DNA from: JBKEAJ01 sp047974415
GTDB lineage: Bacteria; Bacteroidota; Bacteroidia; Bacteroidales; Prolixibacteraceae
NCBI GenBank assembly: GCA_047974415.1
Contig: JBKECH010000005.1
Coordinates: 1 to 56,720, forward strand
Direction: 5' to 3'
DNA length: 56,720 nucleotides
The notes under the pieces are model-generated. The model was not told where the DNA came from. It worked only from the letters and a program-made list of their open reading frames with translations, and did no database searches. This document shows, one piece after another, positions 1 to 9,480 of the stretch. Both the position numbers and the translations under genes were made by a program. Numbering within the stretch: position 1 is the stretch's first letter; each line of letters begins with the position of its first letter.

Positions 1-1
1 T

Positions 2-949
2 GTGAATGAACAGCCAATTCATCTTACCAAACTAATGGCTAATGAAGCTAGTAAGTTTATAGAAAAATATGGAGATGGAGAAAAACCATTTTGTTTATCT
101 GTGAGCTTTAAGGCTCCGCATGTACAAGAAGACCAGAACTCACAAACTCCGACTTTTCCATTTGATACTGAGTATGCAAATATATTGTCAGATGCCCAAA
201 TAAATCGTCCGACTTCTTATGTTGATACTGGATTTCCGGATCTGTTTATTCGAGACAAGTATGGAATTGCGAATGAAGGCTTCATTAGGGCTAAGGATAG
301 GTTTGGAACAGATGAGAAATACCAGGAATCGGTAAAAGGATATTATAGGCTAATAAAAGGGCTAGATGATGCTGTAGGGGATATTGTACAAACTCTAAAG
401 AATGAGAAGTTAATTGACAACACAGTAATTATATTCTTAGGAGACAATGGTTTCTACCTTTCTGAACATGGACTTGCAGGGAAATGGTTCGGGCATAATG
501 AGTCGATACGTATTCCCATGATAATTTACGACCCTACAAATCGGAATGAAACCACGAGAGATGAGATTGCATTAAATATTGACATTGCACCTACAATATT
601 GGACTTTGCTAAAGTTGCAAAACCCAAAAGAATACAGGGAGAAAGCCTTAAAGCTCTAATGAAAGATGATGCAAATGGGTGGAGAACTGATTTCTTATAC
701 GAGCATTTGATGAATCTTCAAAAGAGTAAAGGATGGTATGTATATATCCCACAAACTGAAGGAGTGGTATCAAAGCAATATAAATACATGCGTTATTTTT
801 TAGAAAATAATAGAGAAGAACCATTTTATGAGCAATTCTTTGATGTAGGCAACGATTATTTTGAGATGCATAACCTTGTAAAGGATTCTAATCAAGAGGT
901 AAGTGCATATAAGCGTAGACTGAAGAAATTAATATCGAGTACTGAATAA
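2..949 (+). CDS. Sulfatase, C-terminal part (5' end outside window)
   Basis: This is the C-terminal half of a type I sulfatase of the alkaline-phosphatase superfamily, probably a periplasmic enzyme removing sulfate esters from a glycan. The motif LGDNGFYLSEHGL near residue 148, followed by GKW and ESIRIPMI, is the usual metal-binding and substrate-pocket segment of arylsulfatase-type enzymes. The tail resembles the C-terminal DUF4976-like region. The N-terminal part with the formylglycine-forming Cys/Ser motif is missing because the frame runs off the window edge, so the GTG at position 2 is not the real start. It lies 18 bp upstream of the rhamnosidase gene on the same strand and is probably co-transcribed with it. 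The exact sulfated sugar cannot be told. Confidence 0.88.
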   Translation: MNEQPIHLTKLMANEASKFIEKYGDGEKPFCLSVSFKAPHVQEDQNSQTPTFPFDTEYANILSDAQINRPTSYVDTGFPDLFIRDKYGIANEGFIRAKDRFGTDEKYQESVKGYYRLIKGLDDAVGDIVQTLKNEKLIDNTVIIFLGDNGFYLSEHGLAGKWFGHNESIRIPMIIYDPTNRNETTRDEIALNIDIAPTILDFAKVAKPKRIQGESLKALMKDDANGWRTDFLYEHLMNLQKSKGWYVYIPQTEGVVSKQYKYMRYFLENNREEPFYEQFFDVGNDYFEMHNLVKDSNQEVSAYKRRLKKLISSTE

Positions 950-967
950 ATCACAAATATTTAAGTA

Positions 968-3307
968 ATGAAACCAAATTTTAAATCACTATTACTGATA
1001 GTATTCTTACTGCTGAATACTACAGTGTATAGTATTAATGAAGAAATAAAGGAGTGTTCAACAGTAATAAAAGGAGATGCAAATTGGGTTGGAATTAAGA
1101 ATATTGTTGACATGAAAAACTCTTGGCTAGCTTTTAGAGGAAAGTTAGACATTAAAAACATAGAGAGTGAAATAAAGACTTATATTGCTGTGGATTCTAA
1201 ATATTGGTTGTGGATTAACGGTGAATTAGTCGTTTTTGAAGGTGGGCTAAAAAGAGGTCCTAACAGAACAGATACTTATTGTGATGAAATTGACTTGTCA
1301 TCATACCTTAAAAAAGGAGAGAATACAATAGCTGTTCTAGTGTGGTATTTTGGTAAAAAGGGATTTGGGCATAATACAAGTGGTCATGCTGCAATGTATT
1401 TTGATGTGCCAAGTGTTGACCAAAATATAAAATGGAAAGCCAAGATGCATCCAGCGTTTGGAGAAACGGGAGCACCGCACCCAAATTATAGATTACCCGA
1501 ATCAAACATCCATTTTGATGCTAATAATGATATGCGATCTTGGGAACAAGTTGGGTATGATGACTCTGATTGGGAAAAAGCTATTAAACTTGGCAAAAAT
1601 GGAGATAAACCTTGGGGCACACTTTGGAAACGTCCTGTTCCGCAATGGCACAACTCAGGGCTGATTAATTATACAGATATTGAAAAGGAAATAGTTGGTA
1701 ACAAACTCTTAGTAAAAGCATATCTTCCTAGGAATATAACAATCACACCATATTTTGATATAATAGCTCCACAAGGTAAGCTTATTGATATGCGTACAGA
1801 CAACTACAAAGGTGGAGGCGCATATAATGTCCGCACAGAGTATATCACGAAGTCCGGAGAACAAGAGTTTGAAACCTACGCATATATGAATGGACATTAT
1901 GTTATTTATTCTTTCCCCAAAGATGTTGAAATAAAGAGTTTGAAGTATAGAGAAACAAGGTATGCCTCCGAAGTAGTAGGTAGTTTTAAATGTGATGATC
2001 CATTCTATAATATTCTATGGGACAAATCAATTAACACTATCAATGTAAATGTGCGAGATGGGATTCAAGATTGTGGCAGAGAAAGAGCTCAGTGGTGGGG
2101 AGATGTTGTAACCCTACTTGGAGAAATGCTTTACACTATGGATGAGGAAGGACACAAAGTAATAGAGAAGGCAATATACAATCTCGTTGATTGGCAAAAA
2201 GAAGATGGCTCTTTATACTCTCCAGTACCGGCTAGTAATTGGCACAACGAATTACCAACTCAATCTTTGGCATCGATTGGAAAATATGGTTTTTGGTTTT
2301 ACTACTATCACACAGGTAACGAACATTTAATTGAAGAGGTGTATCCTCATGTGAAGAAATATATGCAGTTGTGGGATCTTGATAACAATGGACTTGTAGA
2401 GCAAAGGAAAGGAGGATGGACATGGCTTGATTGGGGAAAGGATCTTGATAGTTCGCTAGTATATAATACATGGTATTATATGGCTCTTGATGCAGTTGAT
2501 AAGATGGCTCAAATGCAAAGTGATTCTGACTTCAGTTATGAGTGCAGATCAAGAATGGCAACACTAAAAAAAGCATTTAATGATACATATTGGACTGGAG
2601 AAGGCTATCGTTCTAACTCCTATACTAAGGGCTATGACGATAGAGGCAATGCTTTGGCTGTTGTTGCAGGAATGACTGAGCCTGAGTATTCTGATGCTAT
2701 AATTAAGCTCCTAGATAAGTATATGAATTCTAGTCCGTACATTGAAAAATATGCTTTAGAGTCCTTATTTATACTAGGGAAACCTGAGAAAGCATTAGAC
2801 AGAATCAAAGTGCGTTACGGCTCAATGGTTGAAAGCCACATAACAACTCTTTGGGAAGGTTGGGGAATAGGAAGTGAAGGATATGGAGGAGGTTCATATA
2901 ATCATGGATGGTCAGGAGGACCTTTGACATTGATGATGGAATATGTCGCAGGAATAGCTCCAACGAAAGCAGGTTGGAAAGAGTTTAAAATATCACCTCA
3001 ACTAGGTTCTTTGAACAGTGTCGAATGTAAAGTTCCATTAGGTGGTAGTAACTTTATTGATATTAGCATTCAAAAATCAGCATATGAATATAAGTTAGAT
3101 GCTAGCTTTCCCAATAGACCTGGAATAATAGAGGTGTCTATTGATAGGGAAGTAGAACGAGTGTCAATAAACAATGAAATAATTACTATAACACCCAAAG
3201 GAACTTTCACCCACAAATACGGAGATGGTGAAATAACTGATAACGAACTGAAGCTAGATCTTTTAAGCACTACCAAAATTGAACTGCAAATAAACTTCAA
3301 AAAATAA
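968..3307 (+). CDS. GH78-type alpha-L-rhamnosidase
   Basis: Probably a secreted or periplasmic alpha-L-rhamnosidase of the six-hairpin GH78 type, releasing terminal rhamnose from a polysaccharide. The 779-residue protein starts with a signal peptide (about residues 1-22). A beta-sandwich sugar-binding-like region follows (WLWINGELV near 80-88). The catalytic (alpha/alpha)6 barrel starts around residue 340. The stretch D364-G-I-Q-D368-C ... RE373 ... WWGD380 matches the acidic signature of GH78, although the family more often has DCP than DCG. NHGWSGGP near residue 646 matches the conserved C-terminal active-site segment. It lies between the sulfatase and the GH3 gene (3 bp before the latter), which indicates one operon. 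The substrate is inferred from family only. Confidence 0.82.
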   Translation: MKPNFKSLLLIVFLLLNTTVYSINEEIKECSTVIKGDANWVGIKNIVDMKNSWLAFRGKLDIKNIESEIKTYIAVDSKYWLWINGELVVFEGGLKRGPNRTDTYCDEIDLSSYLKKGENTIAVLVWYFGKKGFGHNTSGHAAMYFDVPSVDQNIKWKAKMHPAFGETGAPHPNYRLPESNIHFDANNDMRSWEQVGYDDSDWEKAIKLGKNGDKPWGTLWKRPVPQWHNSGLINYTDIEKEIVGNKLLVKAYLPRNITITPYFDIIAPQGKLIDMRTDNYKGGGAYNVRTEYITKSGEQEFETYAYMNGHYVIYSFPKDVEIKSLKYRETRYASEVVGSFKCDDPFYNILWDKSINTINVNVRDGIQDCGRERAQWWGDVVTLLGEMLYTMDEEGHKVIEKAIYNLVDWQKEDGSLYSPVPASNWHNELPTQSLASIGKYGFWFYYYHTGNEHLIEEVYPHVKKYMQLWDLDNNGLVEQRKGGWTWLDWGKDLDSSLVYNTWYYMALDAVDKMAQMQSDSDFSYECRSRMATLKKAFNDTYWTGEGYRSNSYTKGYDDRGNALAVVAGMTEPEYSDAIIKLLDKYMNSSPYIEKYALESLFILGKPEKALDRIKVRYGSMVESHITTLWEGWGIGSEGYGGGSYNHGWSGGPLTLMMEYVAGIAPTKAGWKEFKISPQLGSLNSVECKVPLGGSNFIDISIQKSAYEYKLDASFPNRPGIIEVSIDREVERVSINNEIITITPKGTFTHKYGDGEITDNELKLDLLSTTKIELQINFKK

Positions 3308-3310
3308 GTT

Positions 3311-5518
3311 ATGAAAACAAAATTGTTAATCACATTAGCACTATTAGCTTTTGTATCTTGTACTAAGGAAGAGAAAAGCTCGATAGATACTAAGGTTGAC
3401 GAACTTCTTTCAAAGATGACAATCGAAGAAAAGGTGGGACAGTTAAACCAATATACCGGCAACTGGCAGGCAACTGGTCCAGTTGTTAGAGACACCACAA
3501 AATACACCCAAATAAAGAACGGCAAGGTTGGTGCTATGCTCAATATAAAAGGTGTTGACAGAGTTAGAACCCTTCAAGAATATGCAATGCAATCCAGATT
3601 GAAGATTCCTTTGGTGTTTGGATTAGATGTTGTGCATGGATTTCGCACAATTTTCCCGATACCTCTTGCTGAGGCTGCAAGCTTCGATTTAGATGCTATA
3701 GAATTGGGAGCTAGAGTTGCAGCTATAGAGGCGTCGGCGTCAGGTGTGAATTGGACTTTTGCTCCGATGGTAGACGTCAGTAGAGATGCAAGATGGGGAC
3801 GAGTAATGGAAGGAGCCGGTGAAGACCCGTGGTATAATAGCAAGGTTGCAATTGCTAGAGTTAATGGTTTTCAGGGAGATGACTTAAGCAAGACAAATAC
3901 AGTAGCAGCTTGTGCAAAACACTTTGCCGCTTATGGAGAACCAATTGCAGGTAAGGATTATGGAACGGTAGATATGTCAATATCAAATCTGTATAATATT
4001 TATTTGCCACCATTTAAGGCAACAGTTGATGCTAATGTTTCCACATTTATGAATGCATTTAATGATCTTAATGGAGTTCCATGTTCGGCAAATGAATCTC
4101 TTCTTCGAGATATTCTTAAGGGAGATTGGGACTTTCAGGGTTTCGTAGTTTCTGATTGGGGTTCTATACAGGAGATGAGAGCACATGGCTATGTTGAGGA
4201 TATGGAAGATGCTGCATATAAAGCACTGAAAGCAGGAACAGATATGGACATGGAAGCTAGAGCTTACGTAAATTTTATTCCGAAGCTAATTGAGGAAGGG
4301 AAAATAGAAGAGTCGGTTCTTGACGATGCCGTCAGGAGGGTACTTAGAAAGAAGTTTGAATTAGGTCTTTTTGATGATCCGTTTAAATACTGTGATGAAG
4401 AAAATGAGAAAAAGAACGTGATGAGTGAATACTCTAGGGCATCGGCAAGAGATGTAGCAAAGAAATCAATAGTGTTGCTTAAGAATGAGAACAATACTCT
4501 TCCATTATCACAAAATTGCAAGAAAGTTGCTTTGGTAGGTCCTCTTATGGACTCAAAGGTTGATATGCCGGGATTCTGGGCAAATGAGCAATGGACTGAT
4601 TCGGTGATAACTGTTTTGGATGGAATAAAAAAGAATCATCAGGATGTTGAATTAAGCTTCACGGAAGGATATGATTTGGAAACGAATGAACTCAAAGATT
4701 TAAACACAACTATTGCAAATGTGAAAGATGCTGATGTAATTATTGTTGCAGTAGGAGAAAGATGGGATGATAGTGGAGAAGCTAAATCGAGTGGTTTGAT
4801 AGAGGTGAAAGAAAGTCAGCAACGATTGGTTGAAGAACTTTCAAAGCTTAACAAACCTGTTGTAACACTAGTTATGGGAGGACGACCACTTATTTTTAAC
4901 AAAATCAGAGAGGCGTCAACATCAATTCTTTTCACATGGTGGTTGGGAACAGAAGCAGGAAATGCCATAACAGATGTCTTATGGGGAGATTATAACCCGG
5001 CGGCTAAGTTGCCAATGACGTTTCCAAAATACGTAGGGCAATGTCCGATTTTCTATAACTATCACAACACAGGACGTCCATCAAACCCTGATATATTGTA
5101 TTCTAGCAGATATAAAGATATTGATTATAGACCAGCATATCCCTTTGGTTATGGTTTGAGTTATACGGAGTTTGAGCTGTCAAATATATCAGTAGATAGA
5201 GATAGTGTTCCGGTTGGGGATAAAATTAAAGTGTCAATTGACTTGGCAAATAAAGGTAACTATGATGGAGAAGAAGTTGTGCAGTTGTATATTAGGGATA
5301 TGGTAGCATCGTTGACAAGACCGGTTAAAGAGCTTAAGGGTTTTGAGAAGATTTTCACTAAAAAAGGCGAATCTAGAAAGGTCGAGTTTGAGCTTGATAC
5401 AAATGAATTGGGTTTTTGGGATAATAAAGGAATCTATAAAACAGAACCCGGTAAGTTTAAGATAATGATAGGTAGTAATTCAAGAGATGTTCAAAGTTTA
5501 GACATTGTATTGTATTAG
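3311..5518 (+). CDS. GH3 beta-glucosidase-like lipoprotein (BglX type)
   Basis: Glycoside hydrolase family 3 enzyme, 735 residues, a normal length for the BglX type. It probably removes terminal beta-linked glucose or xylose in the periplasm. A lipobox ends at Cys17 (AFVSC), so it is likely a lipoprotein. The catalytic barrel carries KHFAAYGE (203-209), and the nucleophile is Asp282 in FVVSDWGS. The second domain holds a Glu in SGEAKS as the candidate acid/base. A C-terminal fibronectin-III-like domain follows PFGYGLSYTEF. It begins 3 bp after the rhamnosidase stop and belongs to the same operon. Exact glycosidic specificity cannot be read from sequence in this multi-specific family. Confidence 0.92.
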   Translation: MKTKLLITLALLAFVSCTKEEKSSIDTKVDELLSKMTIEEKVGQLNQYTGNWQATGPVVRDTTKYTQIKNGKVGAMLNIKGVDRVRTLQEYAMQSRLKIPLVFGLDVVHGFRTIFPIPLAEAASFDLDAIELGARVAAIEASASGVNWTFAPMVDVSRDARWGRVMEGAGEDPWYNSKVAIARVNGFQGDDLSKTNTVAACAKHFAAYGEPIAGKDYGTVDMSISNLYNIYLPPFKATVDANVSTFMNAFNDLNGVPCSANESLLRDILKGDWDFQGFVVSDWGSIQEMRAHGYVEDMEDAAYKALKAGTDMDMEARAYVNFIPKLIEEGKIEESVLDDAVRRVLRKKFELGLFDDPFKYCDEENEKKNVMSEYSRASARDVAKKSIVLLKNENNTLPLSQNCKKVALVGPLMDSKVDMPGFWANEQWTDSVITVLDGIKKNHQDVELSFTEGYDLETNELKDLNTTIANVKDADVIIVAVGERWDDSGEAKSSGLIEVKESQQRLVEELSKLNKPVVTLVMGGRPLIFNKIREASTSILFTWWLGTEAGNAITDVLWGDYNPAAKLPMTFPKYVGQCPIFYNYHNTGRPSNPDILYSSRYKDIDYRPAYPFGYGLSYTEFELSNISVDRDSVPVGDKIKVSIDLANKGNYDGEEVVQLYIRDMVASLTRPVKELKGFEKIFTKKGESRKVEFELDTNELGFWDNKGIYKTEPGKFKIMIGSNSRDVQSLDIVLY

Positions 5519-5553
5519 TCAGATTTAAAGAGTCATAATTAAAATTAGGTAAG

Positions 5554-8500
5554 ATGAATAAAAAAATAATACTGTTGTTTGCGATGCTTTTTTGTAATGT
5601 GTTGCTATCAACAGCTCAAAATAAAGATTGGGAAAATCCTGAGATTTTTTCGGTAAATGAAGATGCTCCTAGGAGTCAGTTTATTCCTTATTCGGACAGG
5701 GCTTCAGCCATTGCTAATGACAAAAGTAAATCTGATTTTGTATTAGATTTGAATGGAATGTGGAAATTCAATTGGGTGTATTCTCCGGATGAACGCCCGG
5801 TTGATTTCTATAAATCGAATTATGATGTTAGTGATTGGGATGAAATTAAAGTTCCGTCAAATTGGGAATTAGAGGGACATGGGACTCCGATTTATACGAA
5901 TACTACATATCCATTCCCTAAGAATCCTCCATATGTCAGTCATGAGCATAATCCGGTAGGGTCTTATAAAAGAAGTTTTACACTGCCGGCAGGTTGGGAT
6001 AATAGGCGAGTTATCCTGCATTTTGATGGCGGTACTTCAGCGATGTATGTCTGGGTAAATGGAGAGAAAGTAGGATATAGCCAAGGTAAGAAAAACGTAG
6101 TTGAGTTTGATATTACTGACTATGTAAAAAGCGGAGAAAATGATTTAGCAGTTGAAGTTTATCGCTGGTGTGATGGTTCGTATCTGGAAGATCAAGATTT
6201 TTGGCGATTATCTGGTATCGAAAGAGATGTGTACCTAATAAGCAATGATTATGTTCGAATTGATGATTTTTTTGCTAAAGCAGGGTTAGATAAAGCATAT
6301 AAGAATGGAACTTTCACACTTGATATGCAGATTAAGAATTTTGGAGATGAATCAACCTCGGGCTCGGTGAATGTTTCAATTATAGGTGCCTCCGGAAAAG
6401 ATGTTTATAACACAAGAGAGAAATGGAAGGCAAAAGCAGAGTCTACTACATCGATTACAGCATCAGCTGCAATAAATGAAGTAAATCAATGGAGTGCAGA
6501 AAATCCAAATCTTTATAAATTACTATTGGAGTTATACGACTCAAAAGGAAAGCTTATTGAAGCTACATCTCATAATCTTGGTTTCAGAACCGTAGAACTA
6601 AAAAATGGGCAGCTGCTTGTAAATGGAAAAGCGATATTGGTAAAAGGTGTTAATCTTCATGAGCACAGCCCTACTACCGGTCATTATGTTGATGAAGCAA
6701 CGATGATAAAAGACATTGAGGTGATGAAAGCTCACAATGTTAATGCTGTCCGCACTTCGCATTATCCCCATACATCTTTATGGGTGTCGCTTTGTGATAA
6801 GTATGGATTATACTTAGTTGATGAAGCTAATATTGAAACTCATGGAATGGGAGCCGAATGGCAAGGAAACTGGGATAAGAGTGCTCATCCTGCATATAGA
6901 GAAGATTGGCATGCAGCGCATATGGACAGAATAAAGAGTTTAGTGGAAAGAGATAAAAACTGCCCTTCAGTGATAATATGGAGTATGGGTAATGAATGTG
7001 GTAATGGTCCCGTTTTTTATGATGCTTACGATTGGATTAAAAAGTATGATGACACTAGGTTAGTTCAGTTCGAGCAATCAGGAAGAAATGAGAATACTGA
7101 TGTGATTTGCCCAATGTATCCAAGGGTAGAAGGAATGAAAAAATATGCTGAACTTACAAATGCTGACCGTCCTTATATTATGTGTGAATATTCTCATGCG
7201 ATGGGTAACAGCAATGGTAATTTCAAAGATTATTGGGATATAATTCGCTCTAGTCCACAAATGCAAGGGGGGTTTATTTGGGATTGGGTAGATCAAGGAC
7301 TTTTGGCAACCAACGAATCCGGAATTGATTTTTGGGCATACGGAGGAGACATAGGAGGAGAGAAATACACCAACGATAATAATTTTTGTCTGAACGGACT
7401 TGTGAACCCCGACAGAACTCCACATCCGGGATTGATGGAAGTGAAACATCAATATCAGAGCATTCATGTTTCGGCATCTGATTTGTCGAAAGGAGAGCTT
7501 AGTGTATATAATGAATATTCTTTTATCAACCTTGATAAGTTTAATTTCAAATGGACATTACTTAAAAACGGAGTGTCGGATAAAGAAGGAAGCTTCACAT
7601 GCAGTGTAGAACCTGAGGCAACAAAGAAAGTAAGAATAGACCTTCCAGAAGTTCAACCAAAGGCAGGAGAGGAATACATCTTAATTGTAAAAGCATATAG
7701 TAAAGAGGCTGAGAATCTAGTTCCGGCTAATCATGAAATTGCGGCAAATGAATTAGTATTTGACGGGAATGATTATTTCGGAAGATCTAATGCTTCATCA
7801 GAGAAAGCAACATTTACGGAAGATAAAGATAATATCATAATAAACTCTGATAATGTAGAGACAAGAATCAGCAAGCATTCAGGATTGCTTTATAGGATGG
7901 TAGCAAACGGAAAGTGGTTGATTAACTCAGATTTGACTCCTGATTTTTGGAGAGCTCCAACCGACAATGATTTCGGAAACGGAATGCCTACACGAGCAAA
8001 TGTATACAGAACAGCAGGCGTGAACAGAAAGCTTCAAGACATCAAGGTTGAACAAAATGGAAATAATGTGGTGGTAACAGCAGATATCAAACTTGTGGAT
8101 ATAAGTTCGGATTACCAAATAGTTTATACAACAAGAGGCGATGGAAGTGTGCAGGTTGATGTGCATTATGTTGCTGGTTCGGATAACCTGCCTGGAATGC
8201 CACGGTTTGGAATGAAGATAAGAATATCAGGTAAATATAACCAGTTTGAATACTACGGAAGAGGTCCTTGGGAAAACTATAACGACCGAAACTCGGGAGC
8301 ACTGCTCGGGAAGTACAGCAGCAAGGTCGAAGATCAATATTTCGCCTATACTCGTCCGCAAGAGAACGGATACAAAACCGACATCCGCTGGATGTCGCTT
8401 ACCGATAATTCGGGCGTTGGATTGAAGGTAGAAGGCTTGCAACCATTGTGTGGAAGTGCGCTGCATTTTGATTCAACAGATTTCGACCCAGGATTGAATA

Positions 8501-8673
8501 AAAAACAAAGACACGCTTCGGATATGGTGCCACAACACGACATATTCCTAAATATCGATCTAGCACAGTGCGGGCTCGGAGGTGACAACAGTTGGGGGAT
8601 GTGGCCACACAAACAATACCGACTTGAAGACAAGGAATACTTATATAGTTTTATACTGAAACCTGTGAGATAG
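5554..8673 (+). CDS. GH2 beta-galactosidase (LacZ-like)
   Basis: Large secreted GH2 beta-galactosidase of 1039 residues, close to the LacZ length. It has a signal peptide (1-22), a jelly-roll sugar-binding domain (about 60-230), an immunoglobulin-like domain and a TIM barrel with VRTSHYPH (399-406). The acid/base is Glu481 in MGNECGNG and the nucleophile is Glu545 in CEYSHAMGN. A C-terminal Bgal_small_N-type domain (about 760-1039) follows. It is the last gene of the + strand run and is followed by a clear terminator. The 3' end from about position 8230 is visibly richer in G and C than the rest of the gene, which may mark a recombination junction. Substrate inferred: terminal beta-galactose of the glycan attacked by the neighbouring enzymes. 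Confidence 0.93.
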   Translation: MNKKIILLFAMLFCNVLLSTAQNKDWENPEIFSVNEDAPRSQFIPYSDRASAIANDKSKSDFVLDLNGMWKFNWVYSPDERPVDFYKSNYDVSDWDEIKVPSNWELEGHGTPIYTNTTYPFPKNPPYVSHEHNPVGSYKRSFTLPAGWDNRRVILHFDGGTSAMYVWVNGEKVGYSQGKKNVVEFDITDYVKSGENDLAVEVYRWCDGSYLEDQDFWRLSGIERDVYLISNDYVRIDDFFAKAGLDKAYKNGTFTLDMQIKNFGDESTSGSVNVSIIGASGKDVYNTREKWKAKAESTTSITASAAINEVNQWSAENPNLYKLLLELYDSKGKLIEATSHNLGFRTVELKNGQLLVNGKAILVKGVNLHEHSPTTGHYVDEATMIKDIEVMKAHNVNAVRTSHYPHTSLWVSLCDKYGLYLVDEANIETHGMGAEWQGNWDKSAHPAYREDWHAAHMDRIKSLVERDKNCPSVIIWSMGNECGNGPVFYDAYDWIKKYDDTRLVQFEQSGRNENTDVICPMYPRVEGMKKYAELTNADRPYIMCEYSHAMGNSNGNFKDYWDIIRSSPQMQGGFIWDWVDQGLLATNESGIDFWAYGGDIGGEKYTNDNNFCLNGLVNPDRTPHPGLMEVKHQYQSIHVSASDLSKGELSVYNEYSFINLDKFNFKWTLLKNGVSDKEGSFTCSVEPEATKKVRIDLPEVQPKAGEEYILIVKAYSKEAENLVPANHEIAANELVFDGNDYFGRSNASSEKATFTEDKDNIIINSDNVETRISKHSGLLYRMVANGKWLINSDLTPDFWRAPTDNDFGNGMPTRANVYRTAGVNRKLQDIKVEQNGNNVVVTADIKLVDISSDYQIVYTTRGDGSVQVDVHYVAGSDNLPGMPRFGMKIRISGKYNQFEYYGRGPWENYNDRNSGALLGKYSSKVEDQYFAYTRPQENGYKTDIRWMSLTDNSGVGLKVEGLQPLCGSALHFDSTDFDPGLNKKQRHASDMVPQHDIFLNIDLAQCGLGGDNSWGMWPHKQYRLEDKEYLYSFILKPVR

Positions 8674-8725
8674 TGTCTGAGATAGTTTAGTTGCTGGCTT
8701 TAATCTAGTGTCAAAATAAATACAT

Positions 8726-8756
8726 GAGGCTTACATGTTTGTGTAAGCCTCTTTTT
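8726..8756 (+). terminator. Rho-independent terminator after the GH2 gene
   Basis: A perfect 10-bp stem (GAGGCTTACA with TGTAAGCCTC) with a 6-nt loop is followed by TTTTT. It closes the sulfatase-GH78-GH3-GH2 transcript. The group II intron begins 2 bp after the T-run. Confidence 0.9.
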
Positions 8757-8757
8757 A

Positions 8758-9429
8758 GTACGCCCAGCATGGGCGTAATCTCCTAGGTGTAAGTCCCTAG
8801 CGAGCCCTAATAGTGGGAATCGCCTAGCCAAGAGCAAGGGTGTCCATAGCGATGTGGAATCTGAAGGAAGCTGGCGGCAAAAGTCTGACCTGACGAATAG
8901 AAATCAGATAGAAGGCTGAGTGTGGGGTAAATCTGCAAAACAAGATAAAGCCCAATAACTATTCGGAGCCACACTTAGTAAATCTGGCAGGTATAAGGCG
9001 GAAAGATTACATTCCTATCTGGGGAGGTCTCGCAGACGTGCGGATATTTTTTTTAGAAGCATGGAGTAAAGCTAGCTGTGAGAAGTCAGCCGAGGACATA
9101 GTACCGATGAGAAAGCATGGGGAAGGTCCGAACCTTAACAAATCGAGAAGTAAATGAATGTTACCTAATGCAAGGCAGAAAGCAGAAAATACCACCATCA
9201 AATAGTAGCTACCCTCAGAATAGAAGCACGGCATGCGGAAGCTATGAGGGAGTGCAATCCATCATTGGGTATATCGAGAAGCGTTTGCTGCTCAAGGTAA
9301 ATCAGGAGAAGACGAAAGTAGGATATATACGAGGGTTGTATCGAAATTAAGGAACTGCCACGTGCCGAACGGCATGCGTGGTGGTGTGAGAGGACGGAAT
9401 GGGAATTAATCCCATTCCTCCTACTCGAT
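8758..9429 (+). mobile_element. Degenerate class IIC group II intron
   Basis: A short (about 672-nt) group II intron remnant. The 5' region starts GTACGCCCAGCATGGGCG and continues with the domain I core, including AAGGGTGTCC and GGAATCTGAAGGAAGC, as in class IIC introns such as that of Oceanobacillus iheyensis. The 3' end holds domain V (about 9353-9390, GAAC tetraloop, GTGGTGTGAGAGG) and domain VI, ending CTCCTACTCGAT. Insertion directly downstream of a terminator hairpin is the known target choice of class IIC. The intron-encoded reverse transcriptase in domain IV is almost wholly deleted. The first five bases are GTACG where GTGYG is usual. The 3' boundary is good to one or two bases. Confidence 0.88.
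9168..9350 (+). pseudogene. Internally deleted intron-encoded reverse transcriptase/maturase
   Basis: This remnant of the intron-encoded protein keeps only the two ends of the normal reverse transcriptase domain. MQGRKQKIPPS at the start resembles the N-terminus of Bacteroidetes class IIC intron proteins. IIGYIEKRLLLKVNQEKTKV resembles RT motif 7 just before the thumb. All catalytic RT motifs (the YxDD region), the maturase and any later domain are missing, yet the two pieces are fused in frame. The frame stops at 9350, a few bases before domain V. An upstream ATG at 9154 reads only four codons before TAA, which suggests an additional single-base loss. It cannot encode an active enzyme. Confidence 0.75.
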
Positions 9430-9480
9430 TATTAGTTTTTCTGCGCTTTTCTTATGGTATATATCTTGTTTATCAAAGCT

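Noticed and set aside
3070..3543. Antisense frame of 157 residues across the GH78/GH3 junction
   Set aside because: The + strand carries two clear enzymes in this interval. The antisense reading has no family features and follows from codon bias.
7078..7467. Antisense frame of 129 residues inside the GH2 gene
   Set aside because: It covers conserved active-site sequence of beta-galactosidase on the other strand and shows no motif of its own.
9117..9350. A new small gene of 77 residues
   Set aside because: It lies wholly inside the group II intron, and both ends match parts of the intron reverse transcriptase, so it is a deletion product.
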